In this document: piece after piece, positions 45,641 to 55,388 of the stretch
How the letters are laid out: each line of letters starts with the position of its first letter
Position numbering within the stretch: position 1 is the stretch's first letter
Source: Plantago ovata
Taxonomy: Eukaryota > Streptophyta > Magnoliopsida > Lamiales > Plantaginaceae
Assembly (NCBI GenBank): GCA_028274465.1
Contig: CM051456.1
Location: 63,102,753 to 63,166,752, forward strand
Length of the DNA: 64,000 nt
Direction: 5' to 3'
Program-made: the position numbers and the translations under genes
The notes under the pieces: generated by a model
Databases searched by the model: none
The model's input: only the letters and a program-made list of their open reading frames with translations
Told to the model about the DNA's origin: nothing

Positions 45641-47023
45641 TGTTTTATCCGTCTGCATTTGCATTTGCACGTTTACTGCTTTCTTAGATTTTTAGGTTGC
45701 ATTTAATTACATTCATCCTAGGATAGTCTTGCATGTTTTATATGGAGTTTATTGCTGAATTTTTTGAACTTTTTTGATTGGGTAGATCAACTAACTATGC
45801 CATTAATCGTATGCTTCATCTCTATGAATTTGTTTGAGGTTTTTCTCGCTTGTCTTATCACATTTATGTATTGCACTTAGTTGAGCTAGGTAGTCTCGAC
45901 ATCACTTAGTGGTGTTTTCTCTACTGCGGTTCACGAAGGCCTTTATAATAGGATGATGCATGTTAGGGTCTTATGGTTGTTTTCCCGAGTAATTATGTAC
46001 CTAAGAGGCAACAAGTCTTCACCATGTTTTGAGATTGCTAAATGCCTAGGAAGGAGGTAGTGTGAGGTTGTGTGATCCTTTGTTTATAACCTATTCTTCC
46101 GAATAGGTTTGGGGAGGGGGTTACACCATCGTTAGACTTGTTTCTGTTTTTCATTTTCGTATCGTGAGTTTATTTTTCCTTTTTCCGTAAATTTTGTACT
46201 CCAACCTATTCTTTCGAATAGGTTTGGGGAAGTCGTGTGAGTCATTTTGTTTCTCTTTTTATTATGCTACTGCTGGCTAGAAAAAAATCGAAAAAAAAGG
46301 AAAAAGAAAAATTCCAGAAAAAAAGAGAAAAAGAAAAAAAGAATCTGGAAAGAAAAAAAAGAAAAAAAGAAAAGACCCCAAAAAAGCAAAGAAGGGTCCA
46401 AAAAAGAAAGCCAAATAGCAGTTTACCAAAGTTCGAGTCTTTTCCATTTTTCGTATTGTTCGTAATCGTGTTGTAGTTTTTATTTTTTTTTTATCTTTTT
46501 ATCTTGAGTGTCATCTGTTCTAGACCACCCTCGTCCTGCCATTCAGGAAGTGGTGAATAGCTTAAGACTTTACTTGAGAGATGGATAGAATAAGGGAGTG
46601 TTATCTTTTATAGGCAACCCTCCTTCGTTTGATGAGAGCCAGTACTGGTTCGACCTCTTTTGAGGAAAAGACTTAACATGGTGGAACAGCAGTAAGTCCT
46701 CAGTTTCATAGGCACGGGGCAACCATTCGTATATTAGCATGTATCATTACGTCGTCACTGATTAGGTCCAGGTAGAGAATGTTACGAGAGACTATCTTGT
46801 CTTGACATAAGTGCTTATGTGGATGTGTATAAGTCAATCGAGGTATTCTTCAACCTATATTCATGCTTTGATTCGTATGGTTTTTGTTCATATGTTTTTT
46901 GGTAGATTCAGTAGATTAGTTCATTTTATTTGGCATGACACTCCATTTTGTGTCTTGCATGTCTTTTGTATTAGAGTCTAGCTTAGTTGCTTGAGGACAA
47001 GCAAAGGTTCGGTTTGGGGAGTT
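45641..47023 (+). other. B1 3' region shared with A1
   Basis: Closely matches A1 31708-33057. It has hairpin modules at 46088-46109 and 46203-46224 (AACCTATTC/GAATAGGTT stems each followed by TGGGGA), a purine tract 46270-46425, and the PPT GGTTTGGGGAGTT ending at 47023. No gene. The shared part probably holds cis signals for replication. Confidence 0.8.
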
Positions 47024-48278
47024 TGATGAATGTGTATTTTACACTTTCATTCGAGTCTTTTTCACCTATTTTAGCTATCCTCTATGTTAATTTAGCCATA
47101 TTTTAGTATATATTATTAGAATAGTGTCACGTTTCCCTTTAGATTTTATTTTACAGGTTTTGGTTGAAATTCGGGGATTTCTGGGCAATTATATTGAAGT
47201 TGACAAGGAATTGGTGTTCCAGAAGCCTATTTGGAGTATCTGAAGGTTTCCGGATAGGATTTGAAGTCTAGGGGCCGAATCAGGAGGTTAGAAGGCTACT
47301 AGAAGTCAGAAACCGAGTCCGAAAAGGTGAAGAAATCCAAAAACGCATCGAAAACGCGGAATTCCGCGAGAATTACCCGGGGGCGAACCGCCGCAGGATG
47401 GGTCGAACTGAGTTTTTTCGGGCCTATATATAGTGCTCAGTTTTCTCTCCGAAAATCATATCTTTCCAGACCTACTTTCTCACCTCTCTCTATAGTTTTA
47501 GGTAGGAACTTCCCGGGGCCTGTCCTGGGAGTTCCGTCGCTTAGGGGATACTTTTTCATAGCAGTTTGGAGCTCGTAGGACCGCAATCATCCGGAGATTG
47601 ACAACCTTCGGTAACTTTATATCTTACAGTTTTATTCTACTTATTTTATATTCTTTCAACATGTTTTCTTCTATGATATCTGTTGATTGCATGCCTATTA
47701 TGAGTAGCTAAACTTATCATTGGTGGTAGTATGTGAATTCTTAACGAAGGGAAGATAATCATGCTAATGGCTATATCGCGCATTATACTCCGTGTCATTG
47801 CTTTATTTCGTTGATCAGTTGTAACCAAAATTCTCGTATGTTGTATTGATTATTATGCACAATTGGACACTAGTCGACCATCAGACCAATTATCTTCGTA
47901 GTGTTGAATAATTATGGAACACATTAGGACAATCGTGATTGACTAGTCAGACCAAATTATCTTCATAGTGCTTAATACTTGCAACAGGACACTAGATTGA
48001 TTCAAAGATCTCTATGCAAGACCGAGGAATTTATGCATGATTATCAACCCGTTATGTTAAGAAGGACCATACTATCACCAATCTCCATTATCTGCTAGAA
48101 ACCCCTCTGCTATCTGTTTGCTGTTTCTATATTCTAAATTAGATTTGATAAAGCTAGTTATAGTCCTGAGAGAACGACACTCAAGTCATTCTACCGCTAC
48201 ACTAGGGTTTTCGTTGTAGTTGTGGATTGCATTTGGCTAAATAACAAATATATTTGATTGACCTTGACACGTTCATCA
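47024..48278 (+). repeat. 3' LTR of B1
   Basis: A 1255 bp LTR with matching ends, TATA 47425-47433. The hairpin region reads GGGGCGAACCGCCGC (47380-47394) followed by a decayed second unit. Confidence 0.95.
47380..47394. repeat. GC hairpin, B1 3' LTR
   Basis: GGGGCGAACCGCCGC plus a half-decayed neighbour (GGATGGGTCGAACTG). Compare the single perfect unit in the 5' LTR of the same element. Confidence 0.8.
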
Positions 48279-48283
48279 GGGTG

Positions 48284-48460
48284 TCACTACCTCCGAAGAT
48301 AAAACATCTAGATACCTCAAAATGTAGTTTAAATCGATAATCAAGCTTGGAGTCATCTAGCATATGAATAATTCCTAACCCTTAGACATACATCCTACCA
48401 CCAACATGAAGAGATTAGCTACTCATATCAATCATAACTTAAACGATAGAAGCATGCATG
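48284..48460 (-). other. Possible diverged LTR remnant
   Basis: On the minus strand it contains ATGAGTAGCTAA and GTTGGTGGTAGGATGT, words shared with the U5 region of the Athila LTRs. No gene. Confidence 0.35.
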
Positions 48461-48517
48461 TTTTTTCAGAACAAAAGATAGTTTTTATTCCAGTAGTCAA
48501 ATAAGACCAATCGTCAC

Positions 48518-48600
48518 AAAAAAAAAAAAAAAAAAAAAGAACACTCACAACTTTCTAACTACAAAACAAACATTCATCAAAAAAAAAAAGAAAAAAAAAA
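48518..48600 (+). repeat. A-rich simple repeats
   Basis: A21 at 48518-48538 and interrupted A-runs at 48579-48600. They are on the opposite strand to the LINE-C tail, so they are not its poly(A). Confidence 0.9.
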
Positions 48601-48710
48601 CTACAAAACAAACACAAAATAAGATCTAGAGTCTAGGAACAACGCCTAGCTGCCAGCAAAAGCCACTCCGTTTGTGATCATGCAAGCAGCGACTAACAGC
48701 TCTATGTATA

Positions 48711-48729
48711 CTCTCTCTCTCTCTCTCTC
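48711..48729 (+). repeat. (CT)n microsatellite
   Basis: Nine and a half CT dinucleotides in the LINE-C 3' UTR. Confidence 0.9.
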
Positions 48730-49310
48730 AGTATGTATGAAATATTTAATTGCACATCATGAAAAACTCTTTTATTCCTCTATATCCACAAGCCGTAAAA
48801 TAAACTCAGTACGTAACCATTGTTTTCAAAACTCTATTCTTCGGTGTTTTCCCTGTTGTTATTTATATGGCCCCTACTTAACCGCAATCCATCCCCTAAA
48901 GGCATTGAAGCACCCATCCAGCCCGCCAGTTCTTTCCCAGCAGCCTGCAATATTGGACAGTTGAAGAAGAGATGATCTATGTCTTCTTCAGCAACAGAAC
49001 AGAAAACACAAGTAGGCACAATACTCAGACCAAACTGCAATAAACATTTCTTCGTAGCAAGTCTCCCCTAAAGCGCTTGCCAAAGGCAGAACTTAGCACG
49101 GGGCGTAGCTCTGTTGTGCATCAGCAGGTTCCTCCAACTAACCGGCAATAAACTAGGCCTTATACTTTTATACGCTGCAACTTTATCAAAACCATCAGTT
49201 TGTATCAGTTGTACCGAGTTTCCTCCAGACACAATCTCATCACGAGATTTCAATATTTTCTTAAACAACACTGAGGCAGTAGGAGATGCTACCATAGTCT
49301 GCAAAACATC

Positions 49311-49804
49311 ATAAAGGTAGAGATAATAGATGCAATACTGTAAATATCAATTGTCACGAGTTGATACGAATATAGCATACGAATCTACGAATATAATAGA
49401 TGAAATCCTGCCAATCAATCTAAATAATCAAAAGAAACTAAGTTCTAAGGCTTAGAATAGCCTCCAAAAGGGTTTCCTACTGCTAGGGTTTGATAAAATA
49501 CGGAATTATGAAGTTATGTCTCTCGAATTGCTTAAATACGAACAAAACAGGCCGCATCGAGTAAACTGCCCGCTAGTGGGCCAGCGATGGATCTACGCTG
49601 GCAGCGAGCTCTCTGGAAATTGTAGCTAATTTTCCACTTTTGGGTATTTTGGCATAAAGATAGGTACAGGAACATCGTCAGAGATCCATGGCATCAAAGA
49701 GTGATCCAATTGCTTCCAAAAGCATTACTTTTGCACCAACGACACCAATTTGCTCCAAAAGTACCTAAAAACCATAAAAGTACAAAAGTAACTCTAAACT
49801 AATA
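49311..49804. other. No gene; possible old LTR sequence
   Basis: AT-rich with one GC patch (49570-49610, CCCGCTAGTGGGCC and CAGCGATGGA...CGCTGGCAGC). Minus-strand words resemble Athila U3 (GGTGCAAAAGTAATG before a CCATGG), so it may be the rest of the decayed LTR that hosts LINE-C. I see nothing else. Confidence 0.3.
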
Positions 49805-50551
49805 TTTTCCCCGTCCAATAATAAATGTAACACTTGATTTTGTTCACTTTTTCATGGGTCATTTTGACCTTTAATTATTCTTAAACCCTAGATGCTCTAT
49901 GCTGAAAATCACACATCTAACACGCTTCGGCCGAAAGGTTTCCACTCGAAATCGGGTAAGGAGTGGCGACAAGAGCCACAAAAAGATCCCACTATTGGAA
50001 AAGTCTAAGAATGAATATCCAACGTGGCTAGGGTGTCTACCTGTGCATCTTGGGGAGGTTGCTGCTGGGAAAGAGAGCATTCCTAAATCTTGACTGTCTA
50101 AATGATGTGGTCAAGAGACCCTGGTATGGAAAGGCTGGTCTCACCCGCACGGGATTTCTTTGTCTTGGTTCATTCCCTGCCTTTTCTTTTCTCTTGGGTC
50201 GGTACATAAACACAAACGCCAGAGAGCAAGAGAGGGCTCGGTCGACACCTCTGTCTAACCACCGGTGTTGGTTTCGGAGGTCACCTTCGGTTTCTTTCTT
50301 TCACGGTCGTTCAGACCTTGAGTCCAGGTCGTTGCATCACCGTCACCTGTGTATTCTGTGATGGAGCACCTTCATACGATAAAAATAATTAAAAAACATC
50401 ATATTATTAAATTAGAATGTTTATATTTTGATAATATATATTTTTTTTATTATTATACTTGAATGATTTACAACTAATTAGTGGTCAAACTAATACTCGA
50501 AAAGTTAACAAAACCAAGTGTTACACTTGTTAATGGGCGGAGGAAGTAAAA
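49805..50551. mobile_element. Mariner/Stowaway-like MITE with unrelated interior
   Basis: Imperfect inverted ends start TTTTCCCCGTCC and TTTTACTTCCTCCGCCC (read inward), converge on ATGTAACACTTG / GTGTAACACTTG and stay similar for about 45 bp. TA dinucleotides flank it (49803-49804, 50552-50553). This matches plant Stowaway ends. At 747 bp it is long for a Stowaway MITE. The interior 49900-50380 is less AT-rich and has no similarity to the ends. It carries no transposase frame. A 103-codon frame at 50050-50361 is unrecognised. Confidence 0.7.
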
Positions 50552-50553
50552 TA

Positions 50554-51439
50554 CAATGAAATATGCAACTTAAAGATAACAAAAGTGATCTAAAAAACCT
50601 TGATGACGATGAATATTTGAGCTTGACACCATAAGGCTTGTACTTTACAAACTTCACGAAACGAAACAGGCTGCTTGACCCATAAGTCTTTTGCGGGTCT
50701 TTATTCAAAACATATATTTTTTTCTTTTTTTATTTTTCTTATTTATTTTTCTTTATTGCCTGTTGGCTGCCATTTGCATACAATTTTTTGGTTGCCATAA
50801 GGATTGCGAGTCTCTGGAGGTGCCCTAGAACACCGACATACCCGAATGAGAAACCACAACATGGTGTATACTACACAACATCGACACAACCACGTCGTCA
50901 TGCCCTATACCGGATTAGCAAGGGAGATAACAACGACTCACAATATGGTTTGACAACCATATGAAAAAAATAATAATTTTTTTTCAAATAGCAGCAGGAG
51001 CACAAACATTACATAACAACGACTTCTCAAAACCTATTCGACATAATAGGTTGGTGTTACGAACATAACAAAGATAGAGTACATGACTACTATAACCCCT
51101 CCCCAAACCAATTCGAGCGAATAGGCTTCAAGCAAAGAATTACATTCCCTTAGTTTCTCAAATAAATTTTCAAAAGTCTGCAAGTAAGGTGAAGTCATGA
51201 CGCCTTATCATCTTTGCACTAAAAACAATTGTCCATCGGTTTCGAGAATCGCGACTAGAGAATAGCACACATATGTGTGTTCTTAGAATACTAGACTTAA
51301 CAAAGTGAATATGTGCACGGATGTAACACACCAATAGCTATACATGTTGTAACACCCCGTTCTTTTTATTTAATTATTTAATTATCGGAGTAAATTGTTT
51401 TATTCGGTAGTTATTTAATTTACTTCCCGCGTAAACGAT
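50554..51439 (-). other. Decayed Athila 3' region, inverted
   Basis: Read on the minus strand, 51010-51130 has GGTTTGGGGAGGGG after a broken CCTATTCGCTCGAATTGG stem, and an AACCTATTATGTCGAATAGGTT hairpin. These are the same modules as in A1 and B1 3' regions, here in a diverged copy. The remainder has no gene. Confidence 0.5.
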
Positions 51440-51766
51440 TGATGACAGTGTTTTTTACACTATCATTCGAGTCTTTTTCACCAATTTAGCTATCCTCTTG
51501 CATGCATTTTAGTGCATTTTGTTAGAATAGTGTCACGTTTCAATTTCTTTTGTTATTTTCAGGTTTTAGGTGAAAATCGCACTTTTGGATATAAATCATG
51601 GCGAAACAATGAAGTTTTGGTGCAACGAGATCACCCGTGGTGTGTCAAGGAGTACCGGGACGAGTTTCCAGGCCAAAAGACCAAGTTTCGGAGATCAAAA
51701 CCGTGCCGAGGGCCAAAATTGAAGATCCGGAGAAAGAAAAGGCACATGCAACTCTATGCCCGTGCT

Positions 51767-51820
51767 AGGCGCACCGCCTGGTGTCTGGCGGTCCGCTGCG
51801 TACCAGGCGGTTTGTCGCGG
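51767..51820. repeat. GC hairpin array, A2 LTR
   Basis: AGGCGCACCGCCT (stem AGGCG/CGCCT, loop CAC), then TGGCGGTCCGCTG and CAGGCGGTTTGTCGCG-type units. Stem sequence differs from GGGGCG/CGCCCC, but pairing is kept in the first unit. Confidence 0.7.
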
Positions 51821-51929
51821 AGCTGCCGACAGCTACTATACAATTGTAAAAGCTGCGAATTTTCATATCCTAGATCATTATTTTGCAAACTTAAACCCTA
51901 GAGTTTGTTCTGGGTATTTTTTCTCTTAG

Positions 51930-53212
51930 TGATGAATGTGTATTTTACACTTTCATTTAAGTCTTTTTCACCTATTTTAGCTATCCTCTTTGTTAATTTA
52001 GCTATATTTTAGTGCATTTTATTAGAATAGTGTCACGTTTCCCTTTAGTCTTTATTTTACAGGTTTTGGTTGAAAAACGAGGTTTTCCGGGCAATTATAT
52101 TGAAGTAGACAAGGAATTGGTGTTCCAGAAGCCTATTTGGAGTATCTGAAAGATTCCGGATAGGATTTGAAGTCTAGGGGTCGAATCTGGAGGTTAGAAG
52201 GCCACTAGAAGTCAGAAACCGAGTCCGAAAAGGGGAAGAAATCCAAAAACGCGTCGAAAACGCGTATCTGGTCGCATGTTACTCCCGGGCGAATCGCCCG
52301 GGATGTGAGGTGAATCGCCCCACACCAGGCGAGTTGCTCGGTGTGTGGGGACCTTCGTCCCACACAATTCGTAGCCTATATATAGTTGCTCAGTTTTTCT
52401 CCGTTTATCATACTTTTCCAGATCTTTTCTCTCACCTTTCTCTGTAGTTTTAGGTAGGAACTTCCCAGAGCCTGTTCTGGGGGTTCTTAGCTTAGGAGAT
52501 ACTTTTTCTTAGCAGTTTGGAGCTTGTAAGATCGCGATTCTTCGGAGATTGACAACCTTCGGTAACATTGTATCTTACAGTTTTTCTACTTATTTTTATA
52601 TATCTTTCAACATGTTTTCTTCTATGATTTCTGTTGATTGCATGACAATTATGAGTAGCTAAACTTCTCGTTGGTGATAGTATGTGAATTCTTAGCGAAG
52701 GGTTGATAATTATGCTAATGGCTATATCGCGCATTATGCTACGTGTTATTGCTTTATTTCTTTGATCTATCTAAATCTCTATCTTCGTATTGTTGATTAA
52801 TTATTGCACACAATTGGACAATTCATTGGTCTTTGACCTATCTAAATCTATATCTTCGTAGTGTTCGATAATTACAACTGGACAATTCATTGATCAAAGA
52901 TCTCCATGCAAAACCGAGGAATTTATGCATGATTATTAACCCGTTATGCTTTGAAGGACCATACTATCACCAATCTCCATTATCTGTTAAGAAAAACCTT
53001 TGCTAAACCGTCTGTTGTTTTATATTCTAAATTAGATTAGATACAGCTAGTTATAGTTCTTAGAGATCGACACTCGAGGTTATTCTACTGCTACACTACG
53101 GTTTTCATTGTAGTTGTGAATTGCCTTTGGCTAAATAACAAATTTATTTGATTAATCGGAACCAATAACAAATTTATTTGATTAATCGGAACCGACAATT
53201 CCGCGTTCATCA
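51930..53212 (+). repeat. Solo Athila-like LTR, plus orientation
   Basis: 1283 bp, TGATGAATG...GTTCATCA, perfect CTTAG duplications (51925-51929, 53213-53217), no internal region. TATA at 52377-52385 with a GC hairpin array upstream. A 33-bp block near the end (AATTTATTTGATTAATCGGA word) is tandemly duplicated at about 53145-53190. Confidence 0.95.
52284..52350. repeat. GC hairpin array, plus solo LTR
   Basis: CCCGGGCGAATCGCCCGGG (52284-52302) has an 8-bp perfect stem and AAT loop. Next comes GGTGAATCGCC within GTGAGG...CCACAC, then CAGGCGAGTTGCTCGG. The first unit changes both stem arms together relative to GGGGCG/CGCCCC. Confidence 0.8.
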
Positions 53213-53439
53213 CTTAGAACCATTATTTCTTACCGATTTTGGAGCATTGACTAGAGATGTGGACATCAAGTGATCTCACCTTGCTAGATCTTTGTGAGTT
53301 TAGCAATTCACCGGAGATTGACAACCTTTGGTGGTAACTTTGTATCTCACAATTTTTGCTATTTATCTTTCAATTCAACTATGTTTTCTTATATGATTGC
53401 TATTGTTGTTTATGATTTTGATATGAGTAGCTAAACATC

Positions 53440-54628
53440 TGATGAACGTTGTCAAGGTCAATCAAATAAATTTGTATTTAGCCAAAGGCAATCCACAACT
53501 ACAACGAAAACCGTAGTGTAGTAGCAGAATGACTCGAGTGTCGTTCTCTCAGGACTATAACTTGCTTTATCTATTTAACAAGAGAATATAAAACAGCAGA
53601 CAGATAGCAATAGGGGGTTTCTAGCAGATAATGGAGATTGGTGATAGTATGGTCCTTCTTAGCATAATGGGTCGATAATCATGCATAAATTCCTCGGTCT
53701 TGCATAGAGATCTTTGAATCAATCTAGTGTCCTGTTGCAAGTATTAAGCACTACGAAGATAATTTGGTCTGACTAGTCAATCACGATTGTCCTAATGTGT
53801 TCCGTAATTATTCAACACTACGAAGATAATTGGTCTGATGGTCGACTAGTGTCCAATTGTGCATAATGATCAATACAACATATGAGAATTTTGGTTACAA
53901 CTGATCAACGAAATAAAGCAATGACACGGAGTATAATGCGCGATATAGCCATTAGCATGATTATCTTCCCTCGCTAAGAATTCACATACTACCACCAATG
54001 ATAAGTTTAGCTACTCATATTATGCATGCAATCAACAGAAATCATAGAAGAAAACATATTGAAAGATAAATAAAATAAGTAGAATAAAACTGTAAGATAC
54101 AAAGTTACCGAAGGTTGTCAATCTCCGGATGATTGCGATCCTACGAGCTCCAAACTGCTATGAAAAAGTATCCCCTAAGCTATGGAACTCCCAGGACAGG
54201 CCCCGGGAAGTTCCTACCTAAAACTATAGAGAGAGGTGAGAAAGTAGGCTTGGAAAGATATGATTTTCGGAGAGAAAACTGAGCACTATATATAGGCCCC
54301 GAATAAACTCTGGGGCGGTTCGCCCCCCGGTTATTTCGCGGAATTTCCGCGTTTTCGACGCGGTTTTGGATTTCTTCACCTTTTCGGACTCGGTTTCTGA
54401 CTTCTAGTGGCCTTCTAACCTCCAGATTCGACCCCTAGACTCCAAATCCTATCCGGAAACCTTCAGATACTCCAAATAGGCTTCTGGAACACCAATTCCT
54501 TGTCAACTTCAATAAAATTGCCCAGAAATCTTCGAATTTCAACCAAAACCTGTAAAATAAAAACTAAAGGGAAACGTGACACTATTCTAATAAAATGTAC
54601 TAAAATATAGCTAAATACACATTCATCA
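53440..54628 (-). repeat. Solo Athila-like LTR, minus orientation
   Basis: 1189 bp in reverse orientation, with perfect ACATC duplications (53435-53439, 54629-54633). It resembles the B1/A1 LTRs. About 55 bp near the LTR's own 5' end (U3 start) is missing, leaving CTAAATACACATTCATCA. TATA on the minus strand at 54286-54294. Confidence 0.95.
54312..54326. repeat. GC hairpin, minus solo LTR
   Basis: GGGGCGGTTCGCCCC, the reverse complement of the A1/B1 unit, as expected from the orientation. Confidence 0.85.
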
Positions 54629-55208
54629 ACATCTAGTTGGTGATAGTATGGAAATTCGTAGCTAGGGTTCATAGTATGCATGATTGAGTTTCTGAGTCTT
54701 TTACTTGTATTATTGTTATATTCGAATCTTTGATCCGACTAAGCCAATCTCTTCGTAGAAAAGTGTTAGAAACACTAGGACAATTCAAGATCATCGTTTT
54801 CAATATCTTCAATTACAAGTACTGCTTGAACTAAGACTGACAACCTTAGCCAAGTATTAGTATAGATAGGAAGCTTTCAAAATACACGTCTATAAATCTG
54901 TTTTTGGTGTTTGTTAATTCGAATTACTTTTAAAGCAGTACGAGTTGCACTTTCATGCATAATTAGAACCCGATGCTTAGAATGAGCATACTATCACCAG
55001 CTCTCATCATATATTGTTAAGTCAAGCTAAGTTAAATTTGTTTTCTGAATTTATATATAGTGATTAAGTGAAAGCTAGTTTAGTCCCTAGAGATCGACAC
55101 TCGAGGTCATCTTACCTCTGCACTACGTGTTTTGTGTAGTTGTCAGTTGCCCTTTGGCTAAAACAAATTTATTTGATTGTTCGAGTCTGACAATCTCGTT
55201 CATCAAAT

Positions 55209-55226
55209 TGGCGCCGTTGTCGGGGA
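55209..55226 (+). other. Primer binding site of A2, tRNA-Asp type
   Basis: TGGCGCCGTTGTCGGGGA, one base from the canonical form. Confidence 0.8.
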
Positions 55227-55388
55227 CTATAACTCCTTTTTACTCTTTAGCTTGTTTATATTTTCAACATTCAATTTCCAGGATAAGTGATCTTACTTGT
55301 CTAGTTTAGAAGTTGAGTTTCAAATTTTGGTCAGAACTAATAGGACCTATTTTTGGTTGTGAGTTACTCCTGTCACAGATATCCAAGT

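Larger units (their letters stand above)
40062..48278 (+). mobile_element. B1: complete Athila-like gag-protease-only element
   Basis: An 8217 bp element bounded by LTRs 40062-41302 and 47024-48278 with perfect GGGTG duplications (40057-40061, 48279-48283). It has a tRNA-Asp PBS, a leader like A1's, type B gag fused to protease, then 3.4 kb of non-coding sequence and a PPT. I find no RT, RNase H or integrase in any frame, so it must be moved by another element's enzymes. LTRs, leader and the last 1.4 kb are shared with A1. Confidence 0.92.
48461..49310 (-). pseudogene. LINE-C 3' fragment (zf-RVT)
   Basis: The minus strand encodes SWRNLLMHNRATPRAKFCLWQAL, a TAG, then GRLATKKCLLQFGL and VPTCVFCSVAEEDIDHLFFNCP, together the zf-RVT domain of a plant LINE ORF2. 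Its 3' UTR runs to GTTCTGAAAAAA (plus-strand T6 at 48461-48466), a short A-tail. It is 5'-truncated near 49310. Lesions include the TAG near 49070. Simple repeats within it: A-runs 48518-48538 and 48579-48600, and a CT microsatellite 48711-48729. Confidence 0.75.
51440..55205 (+). repeat. 5' LTR of A2, split by two solo LTRs
   Basis: Three pieces: 51440-51929, 53218-53439 and 54634-55205. Removing the solo LTRs and one copy of each duplication leaves about 1284 bp, the normal length for the family. The end GTTCATCA meets the PBS at 55209. The first piece has a GC hairpin array (51767-51820). Confidence 0.85.

Noticed and set aside
50050..50361. 103-codon plus-strand frame in the MITE interior as a host gene
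   Set aside because: No recognisable domain, and it starts and ends within the mobile element. Reported only as possible captured sequence.
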